Assembly: GCA_015522345.1 (NCBI GenBank)
Contig: WAML01000183.1
Location: 1-6,040 of the forward strand
From: Desulfurococcales archaeon
Lineage (GTDB): Archaea > Thermoproteota > Thermoprotei_A > Sulfolobales > Desulfurococcaceae
Direction: 5' to 3'
Length of the DNA: 6,040 bases
The notes under the pieces were generated by a model, which ran no database searches, was not told the origin of the DNA, and worked only from the letters and a program-made list of their open reading frames with translations. Positions 5,824-6,040 of the stretch are shown here, piece after piece; positions within the stretch are counted from its first letter, which is position 1, and the number at the start of each line of letters is the position of its first letter. The position numbers were made by a program, and so were the translations under genes.

Positions 5824-6040
5824 ATGAAGTGTAGTATTTGTGGAAGAAAAGCTATTGCACGAATAAGATATGCTAGACTAAACCTATGTAGAGAACATTA
5901 CAGTGACTATATTGTTAGGAAGGTGAAGAAGTTAGTTGATAAATATAATTTATTCGATAGAAATAGTAGGATATTAGTAGCTGTATCAGGAGGTAAAGAT
6001 AGTCTAGCTCTTCTGGATATCCTTTACAAGATGTTTTCTC
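5824..6040 (+). CDS. ttuA: TtuA/NcsA-type tRNA 2-thiolation enzyme, N-terminal part only (runs off the window)
   Basis: Only the first 72 codons are in the window; the family is about 300-330 residues long. The visible part shows an N-terminal zinc-finger-like set Cys3, Cys6, Cys22 and His25 (CSIC ... LCREH) followed by the PP-loop ATP pyrophosphatase motif SGGKDS at 55-60. This is the layout of TtuA, which thiolates U54 in the T-loop of thermophile tRNAs, and of NcsA/Ncs6, which makes 2-thiouridine at position 34. These enzymes adenylate the target uridine and take sulfur from a ubiquitin-like carrier. The closeness of the N-terminus to bacterial thermophile TtuA and the hyperthermophilic setting favour TtuA, but the deciding C-terminal part is not present. 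The start is supported by AGAGGT 7 bases upstream. It is divergent from the Nog1-like gene. Confidence 0.88.
   Translation, partial: MKCSICGRKAIARIRYARLNLCREHYSDYIVRKVKKLVDKYNLFDRNSRILVAVSGGKDSLALLDILYKMFS

Overview
The window reads as chromosomal DNA of an AT-rich hyperthermophilic crenarchaeon, most likely of the Desulfurococcales type. The proteins are clearly archaeal: a KH-KH-MBL-beta-CASP nuclease, an archaeal-type NMN adenylyltransferase, an archaeal RtcA, a Nog1-like GTPase and a TtuA/NcsA-type thiolase. Arginine is mostly AGA/AGG and isoleucine mostly ATA, the proteins are rich in Lys, Arg, Glu, Ile and Tyr, several starts are TTG, and ribosome binding sites are GGTG- or GAGG-like. 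The genus cannot be fixed from sequence alone.

Layout. Bases 1-167 hold no gene; a TATA-like box near 45 and a long leader precede the first gene. A four-gene plus-strand cluster follows: the transcription-termination ribonuclease aCPSF1/FttA (168-2123), a DUF62 SAM hydrolase (2175-2984), archaeal NMN adenylyltransferase (2981-3502, overlapping its neighbour by four bases) and RNA 3'-phosphate cyclase RtcA (3528-4595). On the minus strand, a Nog1-like GTPase (4607-5638) converges on rtcA with only 11 bases between the two stop codons. A 185-base divergent intergenic region (5639-5823) separates it from a plus-strand TtuA/NcsA-type tRNA 2-thiolation gene (5824 onward), which is cut off by the window edge after 72 codons.

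How they fit together. The theme is housekeeping RNA biology: RNA 3'-end formation (aCPSF1), RNA end chemistry (RtcA), ribosome assembly (Nog1-like) and tRNA modification (TtuA-like), with two small adenosyl/adenylyl-transfer enzymes (SAM hydrolase and NMNAT) embedded in the plus-strand cluster. Tight spacing suggests at least the last three plus-strand genes are co-transcribed; aCPSF1 may be too, across a 51-base gap. No mobile element, CRISPR array, tRNA or rRNA is visible, and base composition is even, with no sign of recent transfer. This looks like an ordinary core-genome region. The points worth checking are the unusual aCPSF1 leader, a perfect hairpin framed by a direct repeat inside aCPSF1, the very short convergent gap, and the operon partnership itself.
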